Positions 1 to 7,635 of a DNA stretch of 12,283 bases are shown one piece after another. The position numbers were made by a program, and so were the translations under genes. The notes below the pieces were generated by a model. That model did no database searches. It had not been told where the DNA came from and saw nothing but the letters and a program-made list of their open reading frames with translations. The stretch's first letter is position 1. Every line of letters starts with the position of its first letter. This stretch comes from Nephromyces sp. MM_2019 (taxonomy: Eukaryota > Apicomplexa > Aconoidasida > Nephromycida): the NCBI GenBank assembly GCA_015657535.1, contig JADHZB010000997.1, positions 1,634 through 13,916 on the forward strand. Direction: 5' to 3'.

Positions 1-32
<32 letters not shown>

Positions 33-98
33 AGACACACAAACACACACACACACACAGACACACACACAGACAGACACACACACAAACACACAGAC
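1..98. repeat. CA microsatellite in an NMD3 intron
   Basis: An interrupted (CA)n tract with AAAC and AGAC interruptions runs from the window start to just before the donor of the fourth NMD3 exon. In the sense of the gene it is a TG-rich stretch immediately after the donor. Confidence 0.95.
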
Positions 99-104
99 AC
101 TTAC

Positions 105-261
105 ATGGCTTGAATGGATTCTTCCAGTATTTATCGCCAGATAACTCAGCAGTTTTTAGAGAAAACGGGTCGATAAACCTCACGTAAGTAGATACTTTAG
201 TGCAGAGAAGTAAAGGCGATATACCTCCCAATTGATTGCACACTTTGGGCGGAAGAAATAC
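105..261 (-). CDS. NMD3: NMD3, fourth coding exon (gene continues past the left edge)
   Basis: This 157-nt exon has its acceptor TTTTTTAG at 262-263 and donor T|GTAAGT at 104-99, so it ends in phase 1. It reads VFLPPKVCNQLGG...LLCTKVSTYVRFIDPFSLK...YWKNPFKPC. This follows human NMD3 VCLSPKLAQSLGN...CVCIRVTSAIHLIDPNTLQ...FWSHPFNSL. The remaining C-terminal part, which holds the export and import signals in known NMD3 proteins, lies to the left of position 1. The exon is short and sits between two long repeat-bearing introns, so an automatic gene finder could easily miss it. Confidence 0.9.
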
Positions 262-923
262 CTAAAAAGATGAAAGCTTTCATCAACAGTGAAAAACAGC
301 TAAAATCACTCCAAAAAGAAGCAGAGAAAACGCATTAAAGCAGTGAATGAAGATGAAAAGAGAGAAAAAGAGCAGAAATGCAAATACCAAAAGATAAAAA
401 AGGAGGTGCAGAAAAAGTAGAAGAAAGAGGAGGAAGAAACAGAGAGAAATACAGGGAAAATAAGATGAAAAAGTGCAGAAAATATATGAAATCGCACAAA
501 AAATGGTTTTTTCATTTAAGCAAAGAAATGGATTTCTCCAGAATTCTTAAGCTTCTCAATCCGAAACCATCCCTTTTGCTCCTCAAAATCTTCAAAGAAC
601 TTCATAAATCTAAAAGATGTGACGTATACCAAGAAAAAACACCAATAGAGCACAACACACACACACACACATAGTAAACAGAATATTTCATGATGTGTTC
701 TCAAGCGACATTCTTCATAAAAGAAGCTAGCTACTTATCAGACTCTCTTGTCCATGCTTTCATGGAGAATTTTACATTCACTACCCAGACAACAGACGAA
801 AATCAATATATCACCCCCCAAACACAAAACCCCCTCCAGTGTATATACACAAAAAAAAACCCCAAAACAAAGATATCTTCGCCGATGAAACAGAGGAAGA
901 AGCTAATCACTTCAGTTACTCAC
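262..923 (-). other. NMD3: NMD3 intron 3
   Basis: This is a 662-nt intron, GTGAGT...TTTTTTAG in gene sense. It holds a purine-rich + strand stretch (270-500), a short CA run near 651-671 and an A/C-rich stretch near 785-880. I see no conserved coding segment in it; the open frames here give lysine/glutamate-rich low-complexity peptides. Confidence 0.8.
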
Positions 924-1136
924 CAAATCATCACGACAAATAGGGCAAATTTCGCAAAAAAGTGTGTACTTATGATAGTAAGAGTTTGAGTTGGAATCAT
1001 GAGAGACAAGCTCCTTAGAAAACTTCGTCTTCACTGGGAAGAATGCAGCAACAAAGTCAGCAAACTTCTGGGCGTGTGCGCGAGTGGCAAACTGAAAATC
1101 TAAGCCATCAGGATGCTCTTCTATATTGCTGACTTT
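924..1136 (-). CDS. NMD3: NMD3, third coding exon
   Basis: This is a 213-nt exon of 71 codons, in phase 0 at both ends. The acceptor is ACGCAG at 1137-1138; the donor is TTG|GTGAGT ending at 924. It reads KVSNIEEHPDGLDFQF..., with the family motifs DGLDF, HAQKF, SHDSNSNSYYHKYT and ICPICRDDL. These correspond to DGLDF, HAQKM, SQDIHSNTYNYKST and IVPICKDNV of human NMD3. From the preceding exon to the DGLDF motif the spacing equals that of the human protein, which confirms the splice choice. This is the central domain that contacts the large ribosomal subunit. Confidence 0.93.
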
Positions 1137-1639
1137 CTGCGTATACGTACAGTGGGCAGAGGTGAGGAGAGATTGTGTATTTAACGCAGCACTTAGTGGT
1201 AGATAGGGAGTGGCCTTCATGCATAAACAGCACGGGGAATGCTATGGGGCTATCTATGCGGTTTCGGGTTGGGTGTGTGTGTGTGTGGGTGCTGGTGTGT
1301 GGGCATGTGGGTGTGTTTTTTCGTGAGCATGGGCAGGGTTGTGTGGTTTTTTTGTGCGCGTACGTGGGTGTGTTTGTGCGTGTGTGGGCGTGAATTTTAG
1401 TGCCTGTGTGTGTATGCAAATAAGTGCATGTGCATGTGCATGCGTGTGTGAATGCACTCCTCACACTGTTTCAAAAGTGGGGGGGAGTTTCTTGAAGTAC
1501 AAACATGCCCATGCACCCGCAATTCAGCACTTCATATGGAATATACAAGGATATTGACAAGCACACAAACCAACGCACGCACACATACACCCTATCACTT
1601 TAAACGCTGAAAAAAACAGGAAAAAGTCAATGTACGTAC
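1137..1639 (-). other. NMD3: NMD3 intron 2 with TG microsatellite
   Basis: This 503-nt intron contains a degenerate TG-rich minisatellite on the + strand (about 1269-1460) and a short CA block near 1560-1590 in the opposite sense. The open frames across it give repetitive His/Thr or Cys/Val peptides and are not genes. Confidence 0.85.
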
Positions 1640-1855
1640 ATCGTGAGCATCGTGTTTAAGTATAAGCTGCTCAAGGTAAAGAAGCGTTCTTTTGTGATCA
1701 GCTCGCTGCCTAACTTGCACCACAGCATTCCATGTGTGTGGAGTCCACATCTTTTTGCAGGTATCACACTGAGAACTTTGTAGTATAAACTCAACAGCAA
1801 AGGATTGCTGCATTATCGCTCCATTGAGTATTTCCTTCTGTACCGAGAGCTTTAT
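1640..1855 (-). CDS. NMD3: NMD3, second coding exon
   Basis: This is a 216-nt exon of exactly 72 codons, in phase 0 at both ends. The acceptor is CGTTAG after a pyrimidine-rich run; the donor is GAT|GTACGT. Joined to the previous exon it reads SKRLK-IKLSVQKEILNGAI, which aligns without gaps to NMD3 (human SKRLK-VKLTIQKEVMNGAI). It carries the fourth CxxC pair (CDTC, about residues 191/194) that completes the zinc-binding set. It also contains the diagnostic NAVVQVRQ...YLEQLILKH block, matching the KAVIQVRQ...YLEQLILKY of human NMD3. The GTACGT donor is less common than GTGAGT, but the family alignment crosses it with no gain or loss. Confidence 0.93.
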
Positions 1856-2350
1856 CTAACGAAAAGGAAGCGAGCTTAAAGAGTAAAAAGAAAGCAGAGC
1901 GACACACAGAGCCATAAAAATTCACACACACCGAGAGTCACAAAGGGCTCATACATAGAAAGAGCCCAGTAGAATGACACACACAAAGAAAGAATCAGAG
2001 GGATTCATACACAAAGCCATAAAGAGCTGAAACACACAAAGAAAAAACTAAAGTCACAAATACAGGGCCAAAAAAGGACACACACAAAGTCACAAAGAAT
2101 CACACACACATACCAAGTCAAAGATAGTCGCACATACTTTAAAGTCACAAAGAATCACACACACATAAACTCAGATCTCAGAGCCGGTTATATTCAAGGG
2201 CCTAAATGGGCTGCTAATCTCTCTGTTCTTCTCTCACATATCAATCGCTAGAGAATACTAGAAAGCATCTACTAACAGCCTAAAGATAGTGTCTCAACAA
2301 GCATCCAAAAAACCCCCCCAAACTAACCCTCAACACATACTAAAACTCAC
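1856..2350 (-). other. NMD3: NMD3 intron 1 with CA/AAAG-rich repeats
   Basis: This 495-nt intron runs from GTGAGT to CGTTAG. About 1900-2170 is a degenerate repeat built from CACACACA and AAAGTCACAAAGAAT blocks. One unit, AAAGTCACAAAGAATCACAC, occurs twice, near 2087 and 2142, about 55 bp apart. No coding segment is seen. Confidence 0.8.
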
Positions 2351-2833
2351 CTTCAAACGCTTACTGTGAGCCTCTGTCCAGGTAAACTCTGCATCAACTA
2401 CTCGAAGCTTATTCAAGCCTTTAACCTTCTTCAGGCACATCGCTAGGAGCTCTTTACTATCCATCTCTGCAGCTATCCACTTGTGGAAGAGAAAGCGTTG
2501 GCAATCCTTACAGTAAGGTAAGACACTTATCCTAGAAACTCCATCAGACAGGTCGATCTCCGTACGCACACAGTTTGCACACATTCTTGTGGGATTCTGG
2601 CTAGGCATAGGAGCTCCACATAAGCAGCAAAGAAAACTTCCGATTCCAAAATTTTCATCTCGGTTGAAATTGCTATGTGTGTGTGGGTGTTGTGTGTGTG
2701 CATATTCGGCGTAGTATGGGGTTGATTCCGGCATATGTAAAGCAGGCATCATCCCATTTGAAAGGTTGGAGGGAAAAAATTGCGAATTCCATTGAAAGGT
2801 ATCCATCTCGTATAAACACGCACACAAAGGCAT
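2351..2833 (-). CDS. NMD3: NMD3, first coding exon (60S ribosomal export adaptor)
   Basis: NMD3 binds the nascent 60S ribosomal subunit and bridges it to the exportin CRM1 for nuclear export. This exon encodes the zinc-binding N-terminus. Counting from the ATG at 2833, CxxC pairs are seen at about C69/C72, C85/C88 and C108/C111. They are followed by family-typical stretches such as SKELLAMCLKK and the end motif WTEAHSKRLK, which I recognise from animal and yeast NMD3. The exon ends at a consensus donor, AAG|GTGAGT, at 2351. The start is uncertain: an in-frame TAA lies near 2877, the first ATG is at 2833 and others are at 2806, 2752, 2749 and 2734. About 65 residues precede the first CxxC, far more than the ~15 I recall for human NMD3, and part of that stretch is encoded by a CA repeat. 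The loop after CQR is two residues shorter than in human and lacks the PPG I remember there. Gene identity is secure; the 5' end is not. Confidence 0.9.
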
Positions 2834-2868
2834 AAACTGACACACGAACAAGCACAGTAGTTTCCAAA

Positions 2869-3012
2869 TGGTTTACATCCAGGAGAGTAGTGATCTCATA
2901 CACACACACTGCAGAAACCCACTGGGTTATATCAAGGAGAGTAGTGCACACACGCATACACACACACACACACACACACCCGGTTACATTAACAAGATTA
3001 GCACACACAAGG
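2869..3012. repeat. Diverged ~56-bp tandem repeat upstream of NMD3
   Basis: Three consecutive units begin at about 2870, 2925 and 2982. Each opens with GGTTnAnAT, followed by AGGAGAGTAGTG (or a decayed form in the third unit), then a run of CA. Unit lengths differ because the CA run varies. The repeat lies just 5' of the predicted NMD3 start, probably in its leader or promoter. Confidence 0.75.
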
Positions 3013-4664
3013 GAGATAAAACGTCTAAACAACGTAATTTGAAGGAGAAGCTCATCGCAAAGAGATGAAGCAGATGATGCAAGAGGATTCTCGGAAGGAG
3101 AGAAATAAATTCGGGGATTTTACGGAACCTTCCTCCTCAAATAAGAGTCAAAAAGATGCTGAAAACACAGAAAAACATCAACAGCAAATGATGTTGTATC
3201 TTTGCCGCGCAAAAATACGATGGAGGCATAGGAAACCGTAAAATTCCACCAAAAACCACGAAAAAACGATGAAAATATCCTCAAAGGTTTTAGTAGGTTA
3301 ACCAGGTGAACTGGTTCAAAGCAGAGATGAAATAGCAATCAACACACAAAGTTTTTAAGTACTTTAAAAAGGTAAAAACAGTAGGCTCAAGCCGGAAAAT
3401 ACATTAAAAACCACAAAAAAACATGAAAAAGACGCAAAAAAATGAAAAAAAGGAATGCAGGCATGCAAGACGAAGAGAGCGAAAGCTCCGATTAACACAC
3501 AAAACTCGAGTATTTACAGATGAAAAGCAGCGAAGAGAGAATCTGCGCAGAAAAGGTGTTGAGCGAGTATTGCATTCGGAAAGATGTACATAGAAAACAT
3601 AAAAATAGAGGAAGATTACCCAAAACGGTGGGATAACACACCACTTCGTGATATAAATTCATCAAAAAGAAGGAAAAGAAGGAGAAGAATACGAAAAAAA
3701 AAGAAAAAAAGCAGGAAAAATAACAAAAAAAGATAAAAACAGAAAGAAAATCGCTTTATACACAGTAGCGCGCTCTAGAGCAACATAAAAATATGCTCAC
3801 AATAAAAAGCATTTCTTTCAGCTTATCTACTTCTTCACAACACTGACATTTCATCATAAAAACACTGAAAAATAACAATTTACCTTCTTAAAGCGCCCAA
3901 TAGTCGGCAACTGCAGTCAGAATTAACGAAACAATGAGCTCACTGCCAGGATGAGAAGGTAATTACCGGCGTTGGTGTAAGTACCTCGAAACTAAGAAGC
4001 AGAAGGAAGAAATGCAGATTTCTATCAAAAATAAGACTGACATATCAGCACAATACACCACCAGAAAAAATGAAAAAATGATGGAAATTTGATGGAGAAA
4101 TCATCAAAAGTTGCTCGTTTGAAAAAGAGAAGGAAAATGTAGATAAAAAGGCGTTGCACACGCGGAATTTTGAGGGAATTTCATGCATTTTGAAATGAAC
4201 ACAGGAAGTAGATTCGATATCTTCAAGCAATAAATGTATATTTCGGGGGAAGAAGAAAAAAAAGAGGAGGACGAAGAAGAGAAAGAAGAAAAAGAAAAGG
4301 AAGACGAGAAAGAAAAGGAAGAAGAGACGGAGGAAGATGAAAAAGACGAAAAAATCAAGAGATTATCGCTCTCTATACACCACCCTCCTCTTTTCAAAGT
4401 CTTTTTGACATCTTCAACCAGAAAATGTGTATTTTTTGAAGATGAAGAAGAAAAGTAAGAAAAAGAAGAAAAAAGCAAAGATTTACCGCTCTCTAAATAC
4501 CACCCTCATCTTGTGAAGAAACGCTCATTTAGTATTTTTTAAGTCGAACTTTGCGGCCAAAACAGTTGAAAGACTGCAAATCTTCAAAAGCATCATCCAC
4601 TGAAGAACTCGCAATAAAGCGTGGTATCAATAAGAAAAGTGAAGATAAAAGAAGATGAAGAGGA
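3013..4664. other. Gene-poor A/purine-rich spacer
   Basis: I see no recognisable gene over about 1.65 kb. The + strand is strongly A-rich and purine-rich, with AAAAA, GAAAAAG and GAAGAA runs, most strikingly at 3350-3760 and 4240-4350. It lies between the start of NMD3 (leftward) and the first exon of the candidate rightward gene, so it probably contains both promoters and leaders. No promoter motif can be assigned by eye. Confidence 0.6.
4343..4520. repeat. Direct duplication with 120-bp spacing
   Basis: The segment around 4351-4392 is repeated around 4471-4512. The shared core contains CGCTCTCTA, then CCACCCTC and a following CTT, and the two copies align at exactly 120 bp spacing with scattered substitutions. 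Each copy is preceded by a GAAGAA-type purine run. The glutamate/lysine-rich open frame across 4234-4458 comes from these runs and has no other sign of being a gene. Confidence 0.7.
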
Positions 4665-4783
4665 ATGGCAGAAAATGAGTCTAGAAGAGAGAAGATAGAA
4701 GCTGGAAGGGGCTACCCGGTTGTGGTCAGGAGAACGTATGAAGGAGGAAAAAGAAGTGTCACTGATGGAAAGTGTGAAGATGA
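4665..4783 (+). CDS. Candidate first exon of an unrecognised gene
   Basis: The ATG at 4665 follows an in-frame TGA and opens a frame starting MAENESRREKIEAGRG. The frame then contains PVVVRRTYEGGKRSV and ends at a perfect donor, GA|GTGAGT, at 4784. It is 119 nt: 39 codons plus two bases. Composition is mixed and hydrophilic, unlike the low-complexity frames around it, and includes varied codons for V, R, G and T. I do not recognise the protein. It is the only open frame with a clean start and consensus donor between the NMD3 and PUBL-like genes on this strand. It could still be chance, because the upstream DNA is purine-rich and tends to stay open. Confidence 0.45.
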
Positions 4784-4860
4784 GTGAGTTATGTTTGCAT
4801 TTTGATGAGAACGTGTGAAAGTAAACGGGAAGAGAGAAATTGGTTTCTAGGGCGGGTTGG

Positions 4861-5110
4861 TTGTGTGTGTTGAGGGAAGCAGGCATGTGTGGAGGGGGTG
4901 TATGGGGTGTGGGGGGGTGGAGATATGTGTGGATGAGTGGAGGGGTGTATGGTGCGGGTCTGTGGGGGGTGTGTGTGGAGGGGAGTGGGGGGTTCTTCGG
5001 GGTCTTGGGGGGTGCGGGGGAGTGTTGAGGGGAGTGTGTAGGGGAGTGTTGGGTGGGGTTGTGTGGGGGTTGGAGAAATGTGTGTGTGTGTGTGTGTGGA
5101 GGGTGTGTGG
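4861..5110 (+). repeat. G-rich TG/GGGG tract
   Basis: About 250 nt of almost pure G and T/A with many runs of four to six G, such as GTGGGGGGTGTGTGTGG near 4960 and GGGGGGTGCGGGGG near 5007. It lies in the intron after the candidate first exon at 4665-4783. It gives way to plainer TG-rich sequence up to about 5280. Confidence 0.95.
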
Positions 5111-5394
5111 GAGTGCACGAGTGTCAAGGTGGGTATGTATGCCTATATTTTTTGCCGTGTGTGCCAGTGTGGCTGTGTATGGTTTTGTGTGCGTATATTC
5201 ATAGTTGAATGTGTGACTTTCTGTACGTCGCTGTGTGTGCCTGTATTTTTAGCTGTGCGCGTGTGTGCATAGCTGTGTGTATTTTTGATCTATATGGATG
5301 TAATCTGCGAATAGCTAAGCACTGCAGTCTTGTGCTTTGTGTGTGTCGGTGGAGTTTCCTCCTTTTATGGGATTGTCGCTAAGCTCTTTAATAG

Positions 5395-5449
5395 GCAGCT
5401 ACGCAGCTTCTTAGCAAACCTGCTTTCTGCAGGCCTTGCCTACAGGCAG
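5395..5449 (+). CDS. Candidate second exon of the unrecognised gene
   Basis: The acceptor is TTTAATAG after a pyrimidine-rich run; the donor is CAG|GTCAGT. The 55 nt begin with one base that completes the split codon of the exon at 4665-4783, then read QLRSFLANLLSAGLAYRQ and end in phase 0. It sits in a repeat-free island (5283-5637) amid TG tracts. An alternative start further left in the same frame (from about 5328, reading FYGIVAKLFNRQ...) is possible, but would not join exon 1 in phase. Confidence 0.3.
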
Positions 5450-5536
5450 GTCAGTGTATGCGATGTTCTCTTCTCTTACTACTCTGCTTGTGTGTTAGAT
5501 CACCAGAAGCCTATGAGGGAGATTAGTCTGTGAAAG

Positions 5537-5589
5537 ATGAATCCACAGTTTGGACATGATGCCAGTGAGAAGGAGCAAGAGAAGCAAAG
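5537..5589 (+). CDS. Candidate third exon of the unrecognised gene
   Basis: A phase-0 segment reads MNPQFGHDASEKEQEKQ and then two bases before a possible donor, AAAG|GTTATT. The acceptor could be at 5536 (GAAAG) or 5548 (CCACAG); both are weak and both keep frame. If the donor is not used, the frame runs on to a TAA near 5620. This is one of the least certain pieces of the model. Confidence 0.2.
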
Positions 5590-5640
5590 GTTATTCACCA
5601 GGCCAAAGATCTTCTTCTAAAGGCAGCTAATTGATGCGTG

Positions 5641-5667
5641 TGCTTGTGTGTGTGTGTGTGTGTGTGC

Positions 5668-5723
<56 letters not shown>
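5641..5723 (+). repeat. Long near-perfect TG microsatellite
   Basis: About 80 nt of TG dinucleotides with one CGGG-type interruption near 5666. It is the longest pure TG run in the window. It lies in the intron just before the candidate exon at 5798-5883 and mirrors the CA tract on that exon's other side. Confidence 0.97.
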
Positions 5724-5726
<3 letters not shown>

Positions 5727-5797
5727 TCAGCCCATATGTGGATGGAATTTTCTTTTTGTGTGTGGCTTTTCCTTCACTACGTGTACTGCTCGGCCAG

Positions 5798-5883
5798 TGG
5801 TTATATCTCTATCACCATAGCAAATGACCTCATCAGTGTGTGCGGTGAAAGAATGCAAGAAAACTCTTTTATTCCTCCAAAAA
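5798..5883 (+). CDS. Candidate fourth exon of the unrecognised gene
   Basis: This is an 86-nt segment with a good acceptor (pyrimidine-rich run ending CGGCCAG) and a good donor (AAA A|GTGAGC). It starts with the single base needed after the preceding phase-2 exon. It then reads GYISITIANDLISVCGERM followed by QENSFIPPK, ending in phase 1. The peptide is non-repetitive although the exon is flanked within about 75 nt by a long TG tract on the left and a CA tract on the right. I do not recognise the family. Confidence 0.35.
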
Positions 5884-5896
5884 GTGAGCAGCTTCA

Positions 5897-6002
5897 CCCA
5901 CACACACACACATACGCATACACATACCCGCGTACACACACAAGCACACAGACGCATACACACCATTACCCGCACAAACACACACACACACACACGCACA
6001 CA
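5897..6002 (+). repeat. CA microsatellite
   Basis: CA-rich tract with CG and CATA interruptions, complementary in sense to the TG run at 5641-5723. It follows the candidate exon at 5798-5883. Confidence 0.95.
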
Positions 6003-6404
6003 CCTTGTTTTTGAAGCCTCAAAAATAGACGGTTTTCCGCATACTCTTGTCTTTAGAAAATCTCTAAACTAAGCTTGATATTCAATGACAGATATAGTAA
6101 CACACAGGCCATCCAGCAAGGTTGAGTAAACGAGAGATAGGGTGGCGACGCATCGCCACGCACACGAGAGTATACGTGTGTGTAAGCACATACGCAAAGA
6201 CTAGCATATCACATGATAAAGGGCATACTCACACACAATGCGAGAAATGGGGCACACACAGCGATATATGAGCATACACACACATAGCAATATATGAGCA
6301 CACAAATCATCACGCATGTACCACACACCAATGTATGCGAATACCAATCTACACACCCCCCACAAACGCATTCCACGAAGAAAAGGGTAGTAAACGCCCT
6401 TCAG

Positions 6405-6496
6405 GCATATTTCATCTGTGTGTGGGAGCATCTTCTGAAGTTACCATATGCGATATTGCTAATTGCACCAATAGCAAAAGAATGGCACTATACCTG
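6405..6496 (+). CDS. Candidate fifth exon of the unrecognised gene
   Basis: The acceptor is GCCCTTCAG; the donor is CTG|GTACAA. The 92 nt begin with the two bases required after the phase-1 exon at 5798-5883. They read IFHLCVGASSEVTICD, then IANCTNSKRMALYL, ending in phase 0. Another frame of the same stretch (AYFICVWEHLLKLPYA...) is also open and looks membrane-like. The frame cannot be settled by eye; phase agreement favours the first. Confidence 0.3.
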
Positions 6497-6627
6497 GTAC
6501 AATACACGCTCCTAATTTACACACCACACACACACCCTATTCCCATCGCCTACTTCTATATTATGCCAAACAAAAAGAGAGAAAACACCGAAAAAACCTC
6601 AGTTTTATACACACATATCTCTTCTAG

Positions 6628-6670
6628 AAAAGAAGCAACGATGGAGACCCTTTGGTTGAAGTTGGGGAGT
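6628..6670 (+). CDS. Candidate sixth exon of the unrecognised gene
   Basis: A 43-nt segment bounded by a strong acceptor (TATCTCTTCTAG) and a GTACGT donor, the same donor type used by NMD3 exon 2. In phase 0 it reads KRSNDGDPLVEVGE and ends with one base, in phase 1. It is too short for the peptide alone to be convincing; the splice signals are the main evidence. Confidence 0.25.
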
Positions 6671-6885
6671 GTACGTACACCCGTAAAATTAGTACTTTCT
6701 GCACCAACTGCATGGCATAGTGTGCGACTCTAAACATATGCAGTATCCTCAGATAGCAAAGGAAGCTGTTTTTTCTGCATTTGCGTGGTAAAGTGTGCGT
6801 GTGCGAGAAAATCAGCTGAAGATTTCCTATACACTAAAAATTAGCCTGGGATTTAGCAGAGAGTCTCAATCTGTAAGAGTAGAGG

Positions 6886-7091
6886 GTGGACGTGTGAGCT
6901 GGCATTTGTGAGCTGGTTTGCGTATGAAGGGGATGCGCGCGTATGAAGGGCGTGCATATGCGTTGGGTTGTGTGAACGGTGCGCGTGTGTGAAGCGTGTG
7001 CGTATGTGAAGGGTGTGCGTGCATGAACGGCGTGTGTGCGTGCTTGGCGTGCGCGTGTGAAGGGTGCGTGTATCTGCGTGTGCGTGCGTGA
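6886..7091 (+). repeat. TG-rich minisatellite with GTGTGAAGGGTG units
   Basis: A degenerate tandem array of units of roughly 15-25 nt. They resemble GTGTGAAGGGTGTGCGTGC, with variants such as GTATGAAGGGCGTGC and GTGTGAACGGTGCGCGTG. It lies in a predicted intron of the rightward candidate gene. Confidence 0.85.
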
Positions 7092-7100
7092 TCATACCAG

Positions 7101-7153
7101 TCATCCGCAAGCTAGTAAAATATCGTAGAGAAATCACCTTGTATATGACTCAC
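7101..7153 (+). CDS. Candidate penultimate exon of the unrecognised gene
   Basis: After an acceptor ATACCAG, two bases complete the codon left by the exon at 6628-6670. The frame then reads IRKLVKYRREIT. Two donors are possible: GTATAT at 7141 (phase 2) or GTGCAT at 7154 after LYMTH (phase 0). The choice decides how the last exon is read. Basic and hydrophobic residues alternate, but I recognise no motif. Confidence 0.22.
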
Positions 7154-7308
7154 GTGCATCTATTGTGTATCATTTTACGCTATTTTGTAAGCGAAAGTGG
7201 CTGTGTGTACGCACACCATGGATCATGCATTCTATATATGAGTGTGTGTGTGTGTGTGTCCTGCTCCTAAAAAACACCTGGGAATGGTGTGTGTGTACTA
7301 GTGAGCAG

Positions 7309-7401
7309 GTAGGATTAGGCCCAAGATATCTCGCTATCAAAACGATAGTAAAGTTAGGTGTGCCTACGGAGGGACTAACGATTAAGCCTTGCCTCATATA
7401 G
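7309..7401 (+). CDS. Candidate terminal exon of the unrecognised gene
   Basis: From the acceptor GAGCAG the phase-0 frame reads VGLGPRYLAIKTIVKLG, then VPTEGLTIKPCLI, and stops at TAG 7399-7401. If the previous exon ends in phase 2, an alternative acceptor at 7318 would give a frame stopping at TAA near 7383. The segment is free of TG/CA repeats and ends about 235 bp before the stop of the leftward PUBL-like gene, which fits a tail-to-tail pair. Confidence 0.28.
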   Translation, partial: VGLGPRYLAIKTIVKLGVPTEGLTIKPCLI

Positions 7402-7429
7402 TATGAAAGAAGCATAAGGAGATAAAGGT

Positions 7430-7635
7430 AGGAACACAAAAGACACAAGCATGCATATGAGATAAACCACACACAACATATAAAGCATGGAAACACAAAG
7501 CCATAGACTCACACACATATTGAAGCTCACACACAGAAGTTCGCACACAGAATCTTGCACACAGATAGAATCTCCCATACAAGCTCTCTCATAGAGCCAC
7601 TGACGCACACACGCACATCTACCTATAAACACAGC
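7430..7635. repeat. CA-rich degenerate repeat between convergent genes
   Basis: A series of short units, such as AAGCTCACACACAGAAG, GTTCGCACACAGAATC and TTGCACACAGATAGAATC, each with a CACACA core and an AGAA-type spacer. It lies downstream of the PUBL-like stop codon and probably includes its 3' untranslated region. Confidence 0.75.

Noticed and set aside
4234..4458. Glutamate/lysine-rich open frame of 74 codons.
   Set aside because: It is produced by GAAGAA-type purine runs belonging to a decayed 120-bp repeat, and the opposite strand gives an equally open Ser/Phe frame.
4533..4600. Minus-strand DDAFEDLQSFNCFGRKVRLKKY after a strong TTCTTCAG acceptor, ending in a stop, could be a terminal exon.
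   Set aside because: No upstream minus-strand exon could be found, and the acceptor-like pyrimidine run is simply the complement of the purine-rich + strand.
5727..5799. On the minus strand, GRAVHVVKEKP resembles the last strand of a ubiquitin-like domain and could be a third domain of the PUBL-like gene.
   Set aside because: Only about a dozen residues align loosely, no matching domain body was found between it and 7636, and the same DNA on the + strand forms a better exon candidate with both splice signals.
5631..6014. Long open frames of repeated Cys-Val or His-Thr across TG/CA tracts here and at 1108-1464, 4789-5204, 8177-8457 and 11090-11399.
   Set aside because: A dinucleotide repeat has no stop codon in most frames, so these are sequence artefacts with no motif, splice signal or conservation.
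7296..7400. Minus-strand frame GLIVSPSVGTPNFTIVLIA could be read as a continuation of the PUBL-like gene after a splice at 7640.
   Set aside because: The helix region would contain proline and lacks the usual charged pattern, and the stop at 7636 gives a complete protein. The + strand frame here is at least as plausible.
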